Assembly: GCA_017406925.1 (NCBI GenBank)
Contig: JAFQXO010000011.1
Span: 124,001-188,000 of the forward strand
DNA: 64,000 nucleotides
Direction of reading: 5' to 3'
Origin: Eubacterium sp.
Lineage (GTDB): Bacteria; Bacillota; Clostridia; Lachnospirales; Lachnospiraceae
Shown here: piece by piece, positions 1 to 9,100 of the stretch
How the letters are laid out: each line of letters begins with the position of its first letter
Numbering within the stretch: position 1 is the stretch's first letter
Notes under the pieces: model-generated
Seen by the model: the letters and a program-made list of their open reading frames with translations, nothing else
Databases searched by the model: none
What the model was told of the DNA's origin: nothing
Made by a program: the position numbers and the translations under genes

Positions 1-1809
1 CTTAACTGAACTGTATTGGAAATCTGTTGTCATCATGATTTCGTTTACGAGATACATATCTACGAATGAATCAACATCCATATACTCGAAACACTTAGAT
101 GAGCCATAGTTTCTAACTGATTTATCGAATGCCTCGATAGTATCCACAAAGCTTCTATACTTAGGATTATCAGCTAGCTGCTCATCAACATAAGCTAGGA
201 AAGTCTCGTAATCGTAATCATATCCTTGACTCTTACGCTCTTCTACTAATGCACTTACTTCGTCTTCGAGATCTTCTGTAACATAACGCTGTTTAGTAGT
301 ACCAGTCATATGATACATAGCGCCATCTTGCAACTCATCTCTATTGTTATCTTCAATCTCAAATTGAATTTCTTGTGAATCAGCACTGTCGTCGTAACTG
401 ATACCAGATCTGCCATTATCCGCCGGCTCACTGAGTTCGTATAGACCGATGTATGTGCCATTCATATAAAGTTCAACATAGTGCTCTTCTGGTGCGCCAA
501 CATTATCAAATACTTTTCCGAGTGACATACCAATCTTATTTCTCAAGAATGATTTGTCATATGCTGATGCCATCAAGCACCACTTCTTACCCTTATTTCT
601 TCCCTGCATTACAGTCTGCTTAGAATTGAAAGAAATATTAAATGGTTTCTTGTCTGCGAACTGTGTCGAGTTACCACGAAGTTTAATAGTTCCGTCGCCC
701 GCTACAGTATTTACGCCATCCTTGCCACCCAATACTGTGAGTGAACAAGTTGTCTTCTTAGCCTTTGTGAGAGTACTGTTGTCTCCAGTGTTTGTAACTA
801 CATATACCCTAGGAATATCTGTAGGATCTTCCGCACTAGATGTCTTCGACAATACTCTAACAGATGTAGGTGTCTTACTAGACTCAACACCACCATTTAC
901 TGCAGATACTGACAATGTATGAACAGCATTGTCTGCATATGTCGCAAATGTTGAAGCTGGGATGTATTCACCACTTCCACTAAGTGTAGCAAGTGCTGTC
1001 TGTGAATCATCCATATATACTTTGTATTCACTAGCTCCTTCTACTCCAGTAAACTTAACTTGATATCCCTTTGACTGTGCATAGTAGTTATATGCTTCCA
1101 CCTTCTGTGGTGCAGTAGGGTCTATAGTAGTTGGTTCCTGTGTAGTAGTTGGTGCCTGTGTAGGTCCTGTAAATGATGCACTAGTAACAGTTATCGATCC
1201 CTGATATGCGCCAGTTCCCGAACCATTAACCTGTCCATATGACATAAGTATCGTTGCTGGGTTAGCGCCAGGTGTATAATTTCCACTAAATGTGTACGAT
1301 CCTGTACCTGTTCCTGTAGTGTTTATATCTACAGTTTCATTTACAACAACTGATTCTCCCGTTCTAATCTGGAACTGAAGATTCTGTGACTTGGTCTTGT
1401 CTGCAGAACTTCCATTACATGTATATCCAATCGTGATTGAATATGCATATTGGATTCCACTCTGCATTCCATAAATACTCTTTAAGTCAGTAGTCTGAAG
1501 TTGGAATCCATCCCATCCATAAGCTGTCTGGTCGAATACAAATCCCTGAACTCCAGCAGCATTTGTATATCTTCCGCTCATGTTATTCCACTGATTCTGA
1601 ATGAGTAAGTATTTCCAAACACCATCATTTTGGCCTGTTTCTGTTGCTGTAGGTTGACTTATTCCGCTTCCTCCGACTGTTGCTGTATGCCAAGTGTCGG
1701 CAGCTTTAGTTTTAAACTGGAAGCCAACCATAGTAGTGGCTATAAGTGCAACACTTACAAGTATTGCGAAAAATTGTCTTTTGTTTGATTTCATCATTCT
1801 ATTCAACAT
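1..1809 (-). CDS. Secreted CotH-kinase-family protein with carbohydrate-binding-like module (3' end beyond window)
   Basis: This reading frame is open from an ATG at 1809 to the left edge (603 codons, no stop), so the C-terminus is missing. An AAAGGTGG ribosome-binding site lies 8 bases before the ATG. The translation shows a signal peptide (about residues 1-37, ending KTKA), a beta-sandwich, probably carbohydrate-binding region (about 38-215), a Thr/Pro linker (TQAPTTTQEPTT), an Fn3-like domain (about 237-325), then a CotH domain recognisable by LRGNSTQFADKKPF, KKWCLMASAYDKSFLRNK and VELYMNGTYIGLYEL. CotH proteins are protein-kinase-like; in Bacillus CotH phosphorylates spore-coat proteins, and secreted versions occur on fibre-degrading Clostridia. 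The upstream gene ends 17 bases before this start, so both are probably co-transcribed. The catalytic residues cannot be judged because the domain is cut. Family assignment is firm; the substrate is unknown. Confidence 0.82.
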   Translation of the reverse strand, partial: MLNRMMKSNKRQFFAILVSVALIATTMVGFQFKTKAADTWHTATVGGSGISQPTATETGQNDGVWKYLLIQNQWNNMSGRYTNAAGVQGFVFDQTAYGWDGFQLQTTDLKSIYGMQSGIQYAYSITIGYTCNGSSADKTKSQNLQFQIRTGESVVVNETVDINTTGTGTGSYTFSGNYTPGANPATILMSYGQVNGSGTGAYQGSITVTSASFTGPTQAPTTTQEPTTIDPTAPQKVEAYNYYAQSKGYQVKFTGVEGASEYKVYMDDSQTALATLSGSGEYIPASTFATYADNAVHTLSVSAVNGGVESSKTPTSVRVLSKTSSAEDPTDIPRVYVVTNTGDNSTLTKAKKTTCSLTVLGGKDGVNTVAGDGTIKLRGNSTQFADKKPFNISFNSKQTVMQGRNKGKKWCLMASAYDKSFLRNKIGMSLGKVFDNVGAPEEHYVELYMNGTYIGLYELSEPADNGRSGISYDDSADSQEIQFEIEDNNRDELQDGAMYHMTGTTKQRYVTEDLEDEVSALVEERKSQGYDYDYETFLAYVDEQLADNPKYRSFVDTIEAFDKSVRNYGSSKCFEYMDVDSFVDMYLVNEIMMTTDFQYSSVK

Positions 1810-1826
1810 TCTAATCACCACCTTTC

Positions 1827-4800
1827 CTACGATCCTATCTCGCCTGGTTTAGCAACAATACGGTCCCATTCATAGTCAACCGTTGAATAATCTGCATCCA
1901 CCTTGGTCAAGATAGTAGTATAAAGATAATTGTGATCAGCTAATGTATTCATTTGACAATTATCATACAAATGTTTCGCTATATCAAATACTGTGAAGTT
2001 ATAAATATCACCGTATACTATTGAGTTATCCGAAAGTCTAGCAAAAGTTCTTGCCTTATACTGCGAAGTAAAGGCTGCTCTATTCTTTTTGCCAAACTTC
2101 ATTACTAGAGCATAATAGGTTGCTGTTGATGAACTTCCCATCTGCTCATTAATAGTTGCCCCACTAGAAGCAGTGTAGTCTCTGATATATGTATTCTCAG
2201 ATCCTACTACCATATCTTCATCTGTGATACCAGTATCCGTTGGATCACCGGAAGCTTTTCCAACCTTAGATAATCCATATACAATACCCCAACTTGAAAC
2301 AGTCTTGGAATTGATGGTAGGTTCAACTTGTCCTACCAATCTAAATCCACCGTTGATGGTACTAATCTGATATCCTGCAAGGTCGATATCTGGAATCTCT
2401 ACTACAGGTTCTGTTGTAGTAGGAGCCACAGAAGTTGTATCAGGATTATCTTCGAATGTAATGCTCTTAACATCTATAATTGCACCTCTTTCCATCTCGC
2501 CCAAATCAAATGCGATATTGGAACTATCGGATGCATATGTAAACTCATCGACAACTAAAGTATTATCTCCTGGTTCTAACTGGAAGTCATAAATGATATT
2601 ATCAATTGCCATTCTCAATTTCTTTCCAGGCGCCGTGCCGGCTGTTGTTCTAACATTGATAGTAATCTTATATGGATTACCAGGTGTCAGTTTGCCGTCA
2701 CAATAATTTTCTAATGTAATAGTCTGTAACCAGTTGAGCCATCCTGCTGGATTTACAATCTTAAATGATGTATCTCCAGGCTGTGTAGGATTTGAAACAT
2801 AATTGTTATATGCTGTCTGTGCCCAGTTGTTAACACCATCATACGCTGCGAATACTGTCCAAATTCCAGCTGAAGTTGCTGTATTATCTGGAACCTGTGT
2901 CCATGTGCGTGAATCTGATGTTGTGATATATGGAGTAGTTGTAGGTCCTGCTGTTGTAGTAGTAGGCTCTACTGTCTCTTCGCTATGAGTAGCTGAGAAA
3001 GCAAGATCTCCACTAGGCGCATAATCAATATCAGCTACATAAACTACATAACCTGTTGCAGGTGCTGTGTAGCTAAAGTTAAATGTTGCGCTGCTACCTG
3101 AAGGAATAGACTTATCTCCTCCTGAATCTTCACCATACCATGTGTATGTGTATGGGTTAGTAGATGTATCTACCGCATATATCGCACCTCTGGCTGCGCC
3201 AATAGTATAGTCAGTGCTGTTAGCAATTGTAATAGTACCTGTACAAGAACTGCCCTCAGCAACTGCTGTTATTGGTGTACGTACAGAACATGTATGTGTA
3301 TCTTCTACATATGTTCCATAGTGGATTCCCATACCCTGTGCCATTGTTCCACCATTTGTATAGTATGAACCAGCACCGGCTACGTTGTACTGCCATCCAT
3401 TAGATTGAGCAAAGTACCAATCACCTGTCTGACAAGGAGTTCCTGCTATAGTAGTTGTAGTAGTCTCCTCCTCTTCATGAGTAGCCGTAAATCCAATATC
3501 CCCAGTTGGTGTGTAATGTGTATCTGCTACATATACAACATATCCTGTATCAGGTGCTACGTATTCAAATGTCCATGTAGTACTACCATTTGCTGCGATA
3601 TCCTGTTCGCCCTCTTCAGAATTCTGATACCAAGTATATGTGTAAGGTGTAGTAGATGTATCAACAGCATATACTGCTGCCACTGCACCTGACATCTTAT
3701 ATGCTGAACCATTACTTACAGTGATAGAGCCTGTACAGTTCACACCACCGTTAACTGCTGTCACTGGTGTACGTGCCTGACAAGAATCAACATCAGCTAA
3801 GTAATCTCCATAGTTGATGGTAAGTCCACCTGCCATAGTATTTCCACCTGTGTAAGTTGAGTTAGCATTCTTTACAAAATACTGCCATCCATTGTTCTGA
3901 GCATAACTCCAATCATTCTGAGTACATGGATATGTGCCCGGAGGCAATGTAGTGGTAGTAGTCGTTGTTGTCACGTCAATCTGAGTATTAACTGGATGCA
4001 ATGTGAATGTCGTATTCGAAGTGGTCCAGCTGTTATTGAGTTTAAAGTAAACCTCACCAGAAGCTGGTGCCGTATAAGTTAACTCAATCTGTGCCGTCTC
4101 ACCCGCAGTAACTTTAATTTTGTTATTATAGTTGGATGTAATATCATTATCATTTGACGCGTCAGTTACAACTGCATACACTTGCTGTCCTGAAGTCTTT
4201 GTTGCCGTAATATTGTATGTCAGTTTATATCTGTATCCAGCAGTAACTGAAACTACAGGTGACTTCGTCTGAAAGTCGTGATCCTTTCCAGCTGCTGTTG
4301 ATGTCTTAACATAGAAGTTATCATTGAGAGTTTCTCCACCTTTAACTTTACAATCTGTCATATTTGGATGGAACTTATACTCAAAAACTCCATTTGGAAC
4401 TGTTGCCCAGTCACCAAGTTCTGCCATATAGTATCCATCAGATCCTGTAGTAGGAACTGGTGTCGTAGTGGTCGATGTCGTTCCTGAAGCAGCTTCACAT
4501 AAAGCTGTAAACGAAATAGCTGCATCTGGAGTCCATCCCGACAATACTTCTATATACATCGTTCCACTAGTAGTAGGAGTATACTGTGTTGCATATTGAA
4601 CATCCGTATTTGCTGCTACCGCACTATTTTTGGTCCAAACCTTTGAACCATTTACCCAAATATTTACGGTAACTCCTCCAATATACTTTCCACTATTAAC
4701 AGTCATAGACATATTGTACAAAGTGTTAGCCGTAACACTCTGTGTAGGTGTCTTTAATTGCAAGTCATTTGAATGTCCTGCATAAGTATTAATAGTGAAG

Positions 4801-5006
4801 ATAAGTGGATCGTCGAATGAAGTACCTCCAGTATATGTGTTTCCAGACTTGGAAACCCAATACTGCCATCCGTCTGATCCTATAGTCGTCCATTGTCCGC
4901 CCACAGCACTCTCAGCCTTAACTTGAGTTGGCACAAAACTTGCACCCGCTAAAACTAAGGCTACTGCAGTCAATATGGCGACTACTTTCCTTCTTGTTCC
5001 CTTCAT
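1827..5006 (-). CDS. Secreted multi-module carbohydrate-binding protein, 1059 aa
   Basis: An AAAGGAGG site sits 8 bases before the ATG. A signal peptide (about 1-31, ending VKA) is followed by five beta-sandwich modules separated by Thr-rich linkers (TTTTTPVPTT, TTTTTLPPG, EETTTTTIAG, TTTTAGPTTT). Modules 1-4 begin with a similar W-x-Y/F block (DGWQYWV, GVFEYKF, NGWQYFV, NGWQYNV). Modules 3 and 4 are close copies of each other (both carry YAVDTST and GYVVYVAD), so they arose by internal duplication. Module 5 (about 715-885) looks like a CBM4/9-type jelly roll. The C-terminal region of about 165 residues (from DIDLAGYQIS) is unrecognised. No catalytic domain is visible, so the likely role is binding polysaccharide at the cell surface; this is inferred from architecture. 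It probably heads a transcript with the CotH gene. Confidence 0.75.
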   Translation of the reverse strand: MKGTRRKVVAILTAVALVLAGASFVPTQVKAESAVGGQWTTIGSDGWQYWVSKSGNTYTGGTSFDDPLIFTINTYAGHSNDLQLKTPTQSVTANTLYNMSMTVNSGKYIGGVTVNIWVNGSKVWTKNSAVAANTDVQYATQYTPTTSGTMYIEVLSGWTPDAAISFTALCEAASGTTSTTTTPVPTTGSDGYYMAELGDWATVPNGVFEYKFHPNMTDCKVKGGETLNDNFYVKTSTAAGKDHDFQTKSPVVSVTAGYRYKLTYNITATKTSGQQVYAVVTDASNDNDITSNYNNKIKVTAGETAQIELTYTAPASGEVYFKLNNSWTTSNTTFTLHPVNTQIDVTTTTTTTTLPPGTYPCTQNDWSYAQNNGWQYFVKNANSTYTGGNTMAGGLTINYGDYLADVDSCQARTPVTAVNGGVNCTGSITVSNGSAYKMSGAVAAVYAVDTSTTPYTYTWYQNSEEGEQDIAANGSTTWTFEYVAPDTGYVVYVADTHYTPTGDIGFTATHEEEETTTTTIAGTPCQTGDWYFAQSNGWQYNVAGAGSYYTNGGTMAQGMGIHYGTYVEDTHTCSVRTPITAVAEGSSCTGTITIANSTDYTIGAARGAIYAVDTSTNPYTYTWYGEDSGGDKSIPSGSSATFNFSYTAPATGYVVYVADIDYAPSGDLAFSATHSEETVEPTTTTAGPTTTPYITTSDSRTWTQVPDNTATSAGIWTVFAAYDGVNNWAQTAYNNYVSNPTQPGDTSFKIVNPAGWLNWLQTITLENYCDGKLTPGNPYKITINVRTTAGTAPGKKLRMAIDNIIYDFQLEPGDNTLVVDEFTYASDSSNIAFDLGEMERGAIIDVKSITFEDNPDTTSVAPTTTEPVVEIPDIDLAGYQISTINGGFRLVGQVEPTINSKTVSSWGIVYGLSKVGKASGDPTDTGITDEDMVVGSENTYIRDYTASSGATINEQMGSSSTATYYALVMKFGKKNRAAFTSQYKARTFARLSDNSIVYGDIYNFTVFDIAKHLYDNCQMNTLADHNYLYTTILTKVDADYSTVDYEWDRIVAKPGEIGS

Positions 5007-5133
5007 TTGTCAAACCTCCTTTTGTGTCGATTCGTATAAACAAGTTTCTATTATTTTTTCATCCGTAAGCAAGGGAAAATACGCACTACTTCCGTAAAAA
5101 AGGCATATTATCCCATATAAGTAGTTATATTTT

Positions 5134-5162
5134 ATTTTATCATCAAAAGTGTCATTATTCAA
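5134..5162 (-). promoter_or_regulatory. Probable sigma-A promoter of the 1059-aa binding protein
   Basis: On the minus strand TTGAAT (-35, 5157-5162) and TAAAAT (-10, 5134-5139) are separated by 17 bases. Transcription would start near 5127, giving a leader of about 120 bases before the ATG at 5006. The same TTGAAT -35 hexamer with 17-base spacing recurs at 32474-32502 and 33475-33503. Confidence 0.5.
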
Positions 5163-5185
5163 GGAATTTAAAGGGGTGTAAATAG

Positions 5186-5218
5186 CATTGTCGAGGGCTA
5201 AAATAGCCCTCGACAATG
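5186..5218. repeat. Perfect 14-bp inverted repeat (5-base loop) upstream of the promoter
   Basis: CATTGTCGAGGGCT (5186-5199) and its exact reverse complement AGCCCTCGACAATG (5205-5218) flank AAAAT. Neither strand has a convincing U-tract directly after it, so it is not a classical terminator. It lies between the terminator at 5231-5262 and the promoter at 5134-5162, so it could be a second-line terminator or an operator. Confidence 0.6.
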
Positions 5219-5230
5219 TAAAAAAACGCA

Positions 5231-5262
5231 AAAAAATGGACGCATAAAGCGTCCATTTTTTA
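5231..5262 (-). terminator. Intrinsic terminator after the 55-aa peptide gene
   Basis: A stem with ATGGACGC/GCGTCCAT arms and a 5-base loop is flanked by A and T runs on both sides, so it works in either direction. It begins within 10 bases of the peptide gene's stop. Confidence 0.85.
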
Positions 5263-5269
5263 TTTAATC

Positions 5270-5437
5270 TTATAAGAATAATGCCAATCCAGCGTTAGCG
5301 TCAGTTTCTGACTCGAACTCATCACCCCATGGATTGTCTATGGCTGATTCGTCCTCGCCTGGATATGGATCTCCCATTAATCTGCTATCTACATCGAAAT
5401 ATATGCTTTCGAAAGTAGGTTCCGTGTATTTTTTCAT
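5270..5437 (-). CDS. Small acidic peptide, 55 aa, unknown function
   Basis: The ATG at 5437 follows AAAGGAG by 7 bases, so this start is preferred over a Met 11 codons upstream that has no ribosome-binding site. The peptide begins MKKYTEPTFESIYF, a K-x-Y-x-x-P opening reminiscent of small Clostridia/Bacillota peptides and of some RiPP leaders. It continues acidic (DPYPGEDESAIDNPWGDEF) and ends with a hydrophobic AGLALFL. There is no signal peptide. It has its own promoter (5478-5506) and terminator (5231-5262), so it is a monocistronic unit and very likely real. Its IDNPW block recurs at the mature N-terminus of the neighbouring secreted protein (5510-6007). No modification enzyme is nearby, so a RiPP role is only a guess. 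Confidence 0.7.
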   Translation of the reverse strand: MKKYTEPTFESIYFDVDSRLMGDPYPGEDESAIDNPWGDEFESETDANAGLALFL

Positions 5438-5477
5438 AAAACCACTCCTTTGCAATATGCCGTTAGTCACTATATAT

Positions 5478-5506
5478 TTTATAGCATATTTAGGTTTTTA
5501 ATGCAA
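5478..5506 (-). promoter_or_regulatory. Strong sigma-A-type promoter of the 55-aa peptide gene
   Basis: TTGCAT (5501-5506), 17 bases, TATAAA (5478-5483) on the minus strand. Transcription would begin near 5471, leaving a leader of about 34 bases that carries the AAAGGAG site. Confidence 0.65.
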
Positions 5507-5509
5507 TGA

Positions 5510-6007
5510 TTATTTAATCTTTACCTTCTTCATCTTGGACCACTTGCCATAGACTTTCTTTCCTTTAGAGATCTTATACGCTCTAGCCTTAACAAATAGT
5601 TTTTTCTTATTCTTAAGCTTCTTAGACTTAATTGCAACTTTAGTCTTCTTTACGAACTTAGTAACTAAAGCTTTCTTTGCTTTCTTTCTCTTGAATATCT
5701 TAACTTGATATCCTTTCGCCTTCTTAACTTTCTTTAAAGTAATACTTACTTTCTTGGCTGATTTTTTCTTCTTTGTAGCCTTCTTAACCTTAGTTTTTCC
5801 TACAACAACCTTTCTAGATTTTGTCGTTGGTTTCGCTGTAGGTGTCGCTGTAGTTGCCTCTGTAGAAGGACTAACTGTAGTAAATAGTCCTGCCCATGGG
5901 TTATCGATGATATCTCCATACTGGTCATCACCGTCAGCATTAACTATTATGGCCATAGAAAAGACAGCCACTATTGTAATGACTATAAGTAATAATTTTC
6001 TCTTCAT
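5510..6007 (-). CDS. Small secreted lysine-rich Fn3-like protein, 165 aa
   Basis: The ATG at 6007 is preceded by GGAGG at 8 bases; a Met five codons upstream lacks a site. Residues 1-24 form a signal peptide (hydrophobic LLLIVITIVAVFSMAIIV, cleavage after VNA). The mature N-terminus (DGDDQYGDIIDNPWAG) carries the same IDNPW motif as the adjacent 55-aa peptide. A Ser/Thr/Pro linker (about 35-60) leads to a very basic beta-rich domain with KAKGYQVKIF, KKLFVKARAY and KVYGKWSKMKKVKIK, nearly the same as the C-terminus of the 1190-aa neighbour. This Lys-rich Fn3-like domain probably binds the anionic cell wall; that is inference from charge and recurrence. It has its own promoter (6037-6065). Confidence 0.72.
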   Translation of the reverse strand: MKRKLLLIVITIVAVFSMAIIVNADGDDQYGDIIDNPWAGLFTTVSPSTEATTATPTAKPTTKSRKVVVGKTKVKKATKKKKSAKKVSITLKKVKKAKGYQVKIFKRKKAKKALVTKFVKKTKVAIKSKKLKNKKKLFVKARAYKISKGKKVYGKWSKMKKVKIK

Positions 6008-6036
6008 AATTCCGTCCTCCATAATAAACTAATTTT

Positions 6037-6065
6037 ATTTTAACATTATAAATAATAAAGTACAA
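6037..6065 (-). promoter_or_regulatory. Promoter of the 165-aa secreted protein gene
   Basis: TTGTAC (6060-6065), 17 bases, TAAAAT (6037-6042) on the minus strand, about 30 bases ahead of the ATG. Confidence 0.5.
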
Positions 6066-6104
6066 GATATCTTAGAACCTATGCCATTTTTTATCACAAT
6101 CAAA

Positions 6105-6125
6105 AGGGCGGTCTATGACCGCCCT
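6105..6125 (-). terminator. Terminator after the 1190-aa surface protein gene
   Basis: AGGGCGGTC/GACCGCCCT arms with a 3-base loop; on the minus strand the stem is followed by TTTTGATT. It lies about 33 bases after the stop codon at 6158. Confidence 0.75.
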
Positions 6126-6157
6126 CTCGCAAAAGTATAAATAAGATTAACTAATTT

Positions 6158-9100
6158 TTACTTTTTAATTTTAACCTTTTTAGGTTTCGAAACTTTTCCG
6201 TAGATTCTCTTGCTTCCACTAACCTTGTAAGCACGAACTGCTACGTATAGTTTCTTCTTCTTTTTAAGTTTCTTAGATTTGATAGTGTATTTAGTCTTGT
6301 GAGTAATCTTCTTCACTAACGCTTTCTTGAACTTCTTAGCGTTCTTAGATGACTTAAATACTCCAACTTGGTAGCCCTTAGCTCCCTTAACCTTCTTGAA
6401 CTTAATCTTAACCTTCTTAGATTTCTTCTTTTTCTTGTAAACCTTAGTAATCTTAACCCTACCAGGCTTCTTAACCTTCTTAGTTGTTGGTTTAGGTGCC
6501 TTTGTTGTAGGTGCCACTGTTGTAGGTGCCTCTGTTGTAGGTTCTACAGTAGGTGCCTCTGTTGTAGGCTCTGCTGTAGGAGCTTCTGTTGTAGGCTCTG
6601 CAGTAGGTGCCTCTGTTGTCTCCTCTGTAGGAGCTTCCGTTGTAGGCTCTTCCTTAGGATATACAATATTTCCTTCTGAATCCGTAACGATAGGCTGATA
6701 GTATTCGATTGCATTGGCTACGCCAACCTGTCCTGAACCAAATACGATATCCATCGAACCATTACCATCAGTAGATCTAGGTCCTTCGAATGTCTGAATT
6801 CCACCAGTGAGCTGGTGTGCATCGTCGCCACCGCCAAAGTTGTAAGCTAATGCTCCGTCGTTGTTAGTTGCATTAACTGTCCAAGAAACAGTATACTCTG
6901 TGTTTGGATCTAAGCCAGTGATAGTCTTTGTAATCTGAATACCCCACTTATCCCATCCAACAGTACTGTCTTTCTTAACTTTAATATGGTCTGCGTTGTT
7001 GGCATCAACACCACCGATAGCCTTCTCTTGCTGGAATGCACCAACAAATATATCATAACCACCGAGTGTATTGTGCTCTGCCACAGATGAATCGAATGTC
7101 TGATCCATTACGATTTCACCTGACTCTGTAGTAGGTTCTGCTGTAGGTGCCTCTGTTGTCTCCTCTGTAGGAGCCTCAGTTGTAGGACCTTCCTTCGTAT
7201 AATCAATAGTTGCTTCGTACGACTCACCTATATCATTAACGGCTGTAACTCCAATAGTGTATGTTCCTGGTGCTGCATCCTCGAAGAGGTAATCTCCGTT
7301 CCATGCAAGTTCAGTTACACTATTTTCATAAACGCCATCAACATAAATATTGTATGATGTAGCTCCTTCAGACTCATTCCATGTCCAATAATATGGCATC
7401 GCTTCCGTACCTGCATAAGCAAGTCCTGTAGGTGTAAGAGGTGGCTCTGGAATATATGAGAATACACCAAGTTCATATGCTGATGTACCATATGTTGAAG
7501 CGTTTGTGCTAAATCCTGTAGCTACTACTCTTACATACTGAGCTGAAACTTCATCAAACTTAATTCTCTGAGCTAGGTTTGTTCCGTCACATGTTCCTGA
7601 AGCAACTGTAGTGTAATCTACACCATCAAGACTAGTCTGAACATCAAATGATGTTGGATATGATGCTTCAAACATTACAACGATTGATGCAACACTTTGA
7701 GCTGATCCAAGATCTACGCCGAAGAATTCTTCTCCCACTGCGTGTGAATCGTCATTTGGATCTGCTTGCCATCTAGAGTCAATATTCTTATCGTTAATAT
7801 TGGCCTTCTGGCCATCTCTTGAACTAACAATAGGTGTAGTTCCGTATGCCATGTTATCATCAGACTTAATCATCTGAATAGCATCGATAGTCTCTTGCTC
7901 CTGTGGAGTAAAGTCAGGAATGTCAATATCCTCAGCGTGTCTTGCGATAACATTTCCATCCGCATCCTTAGCCACTACGATAACATGAACTGTTTCTCCA
8001 GCAGTAACTGGAACTGAATCGAACCAAAGTTGAGTTTGGTCTTTAAACTTCCAGCCATTCGTTGCTGTTGCGATATCTGCTTCGATTTCCTCACCAATGT
8101 ATGAAGTATACTTAGCACCCTCTTCAAACTGTGCCCAGTGTACATCGAGAGTCTTTGTTGCTAAGTTGTAATTAGTCTTTGTGCTAACACTTGTGATATT
8201 GATATCAGGAACTGCCCCTGTAGTAGGCGCTTCAGTAGTTTCCTCTGTAGGTCCCTCTGATGTTGGAGCCTCTGTAGTAGGATCTTCCTTCGCAAATGTG
8301 AAATACATTTCAAAATTAGTTCCTGATGGCACACTTGACAAATTATAGAAAATGTCAGGATAAGGTGTCTCAGAATCATAAGTAAATGATGTTTCACTCT
8401 CATCTGCTTTTAGAGAGATGTCATGATTCTTTCCATTAATTTGGAAGTTAATGTCAATATCTGTATTAGTAGTGTATGCAACAGTGGCTACATATGTTCC
8501 ATTTTCAAATGGTCCAAATTTCTGTGCTGAGCCTTGAACTCGAGCCTGTGCCTGCCACTCACCATATGGGTTACTGATAAACTTAGCTGCAAATGAACCA
8601 GTAAATCCATCAACTTCACCTTTGTAGCGAATATCTCTATCGCCACCTACCCACATCTGCCATGGTGCTACAGCTTCAATATCAAGCCAACTTCCTGCCT
8701 TGTAATATCCATCTGCATCTGGAGTAGTTGTTGTAGGTGCCTCAGTTGTAAAATCTTCAGTCATTGCAACGCCAAAGTCTGATATAACAGCGTCTACTGG
8801 CATCTTGCTTGCTTCAAATACGATTGAGTTACCCGAACTCATCGAAGCTTTGTACTCAAACGGATCTAACTGAATAGTATTCTCACCTGCAACTACATCA
8901 TAAACTTTTCCATCATTTATATCTTCTTGCTTAAGGAACATCTTTCCTGCTACTGAAGATGTAAATGATATAACTGCTGCGTATGTTGTACCTACTGTAC
9001 AAGAAGCATATGCTTTTTGGTTTGGATACTTAAACTGAATGCCCCAGTTATTATCGCCTGATGCACTATCGATTCTAACCTGAAGGCTAGCATTGTCAGT

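Noticed and set aside
5007..5127. Possible purine or cyclic-di-GMP riboswitch in the leader of the 1059-aa protein gene
   Set aside because: Short pieces resemble parts of such motifs, but conserved core bases and the helix order do not fit.
5010..5231. 73-codon open frame (minus) between the binding protein and the peptide gene
   Set aside because: It spans the promoter and the inverted repeat, has no ribosome-binding site and its sequence has no protein-like features.
6499..6645. CRISPR-like array
   Set aside because: The repeats are in frame, degenerate, without unique spacers, and encode a Thr/Glu/Ala/Pro linker.
6368..6679. 103-codon plus-strand frame rich in Leu and Cys
   Set aside because: It is the antisense of the repetitive TEAPT and lysine-rich coding region; its composition is an artefact of that repeat.
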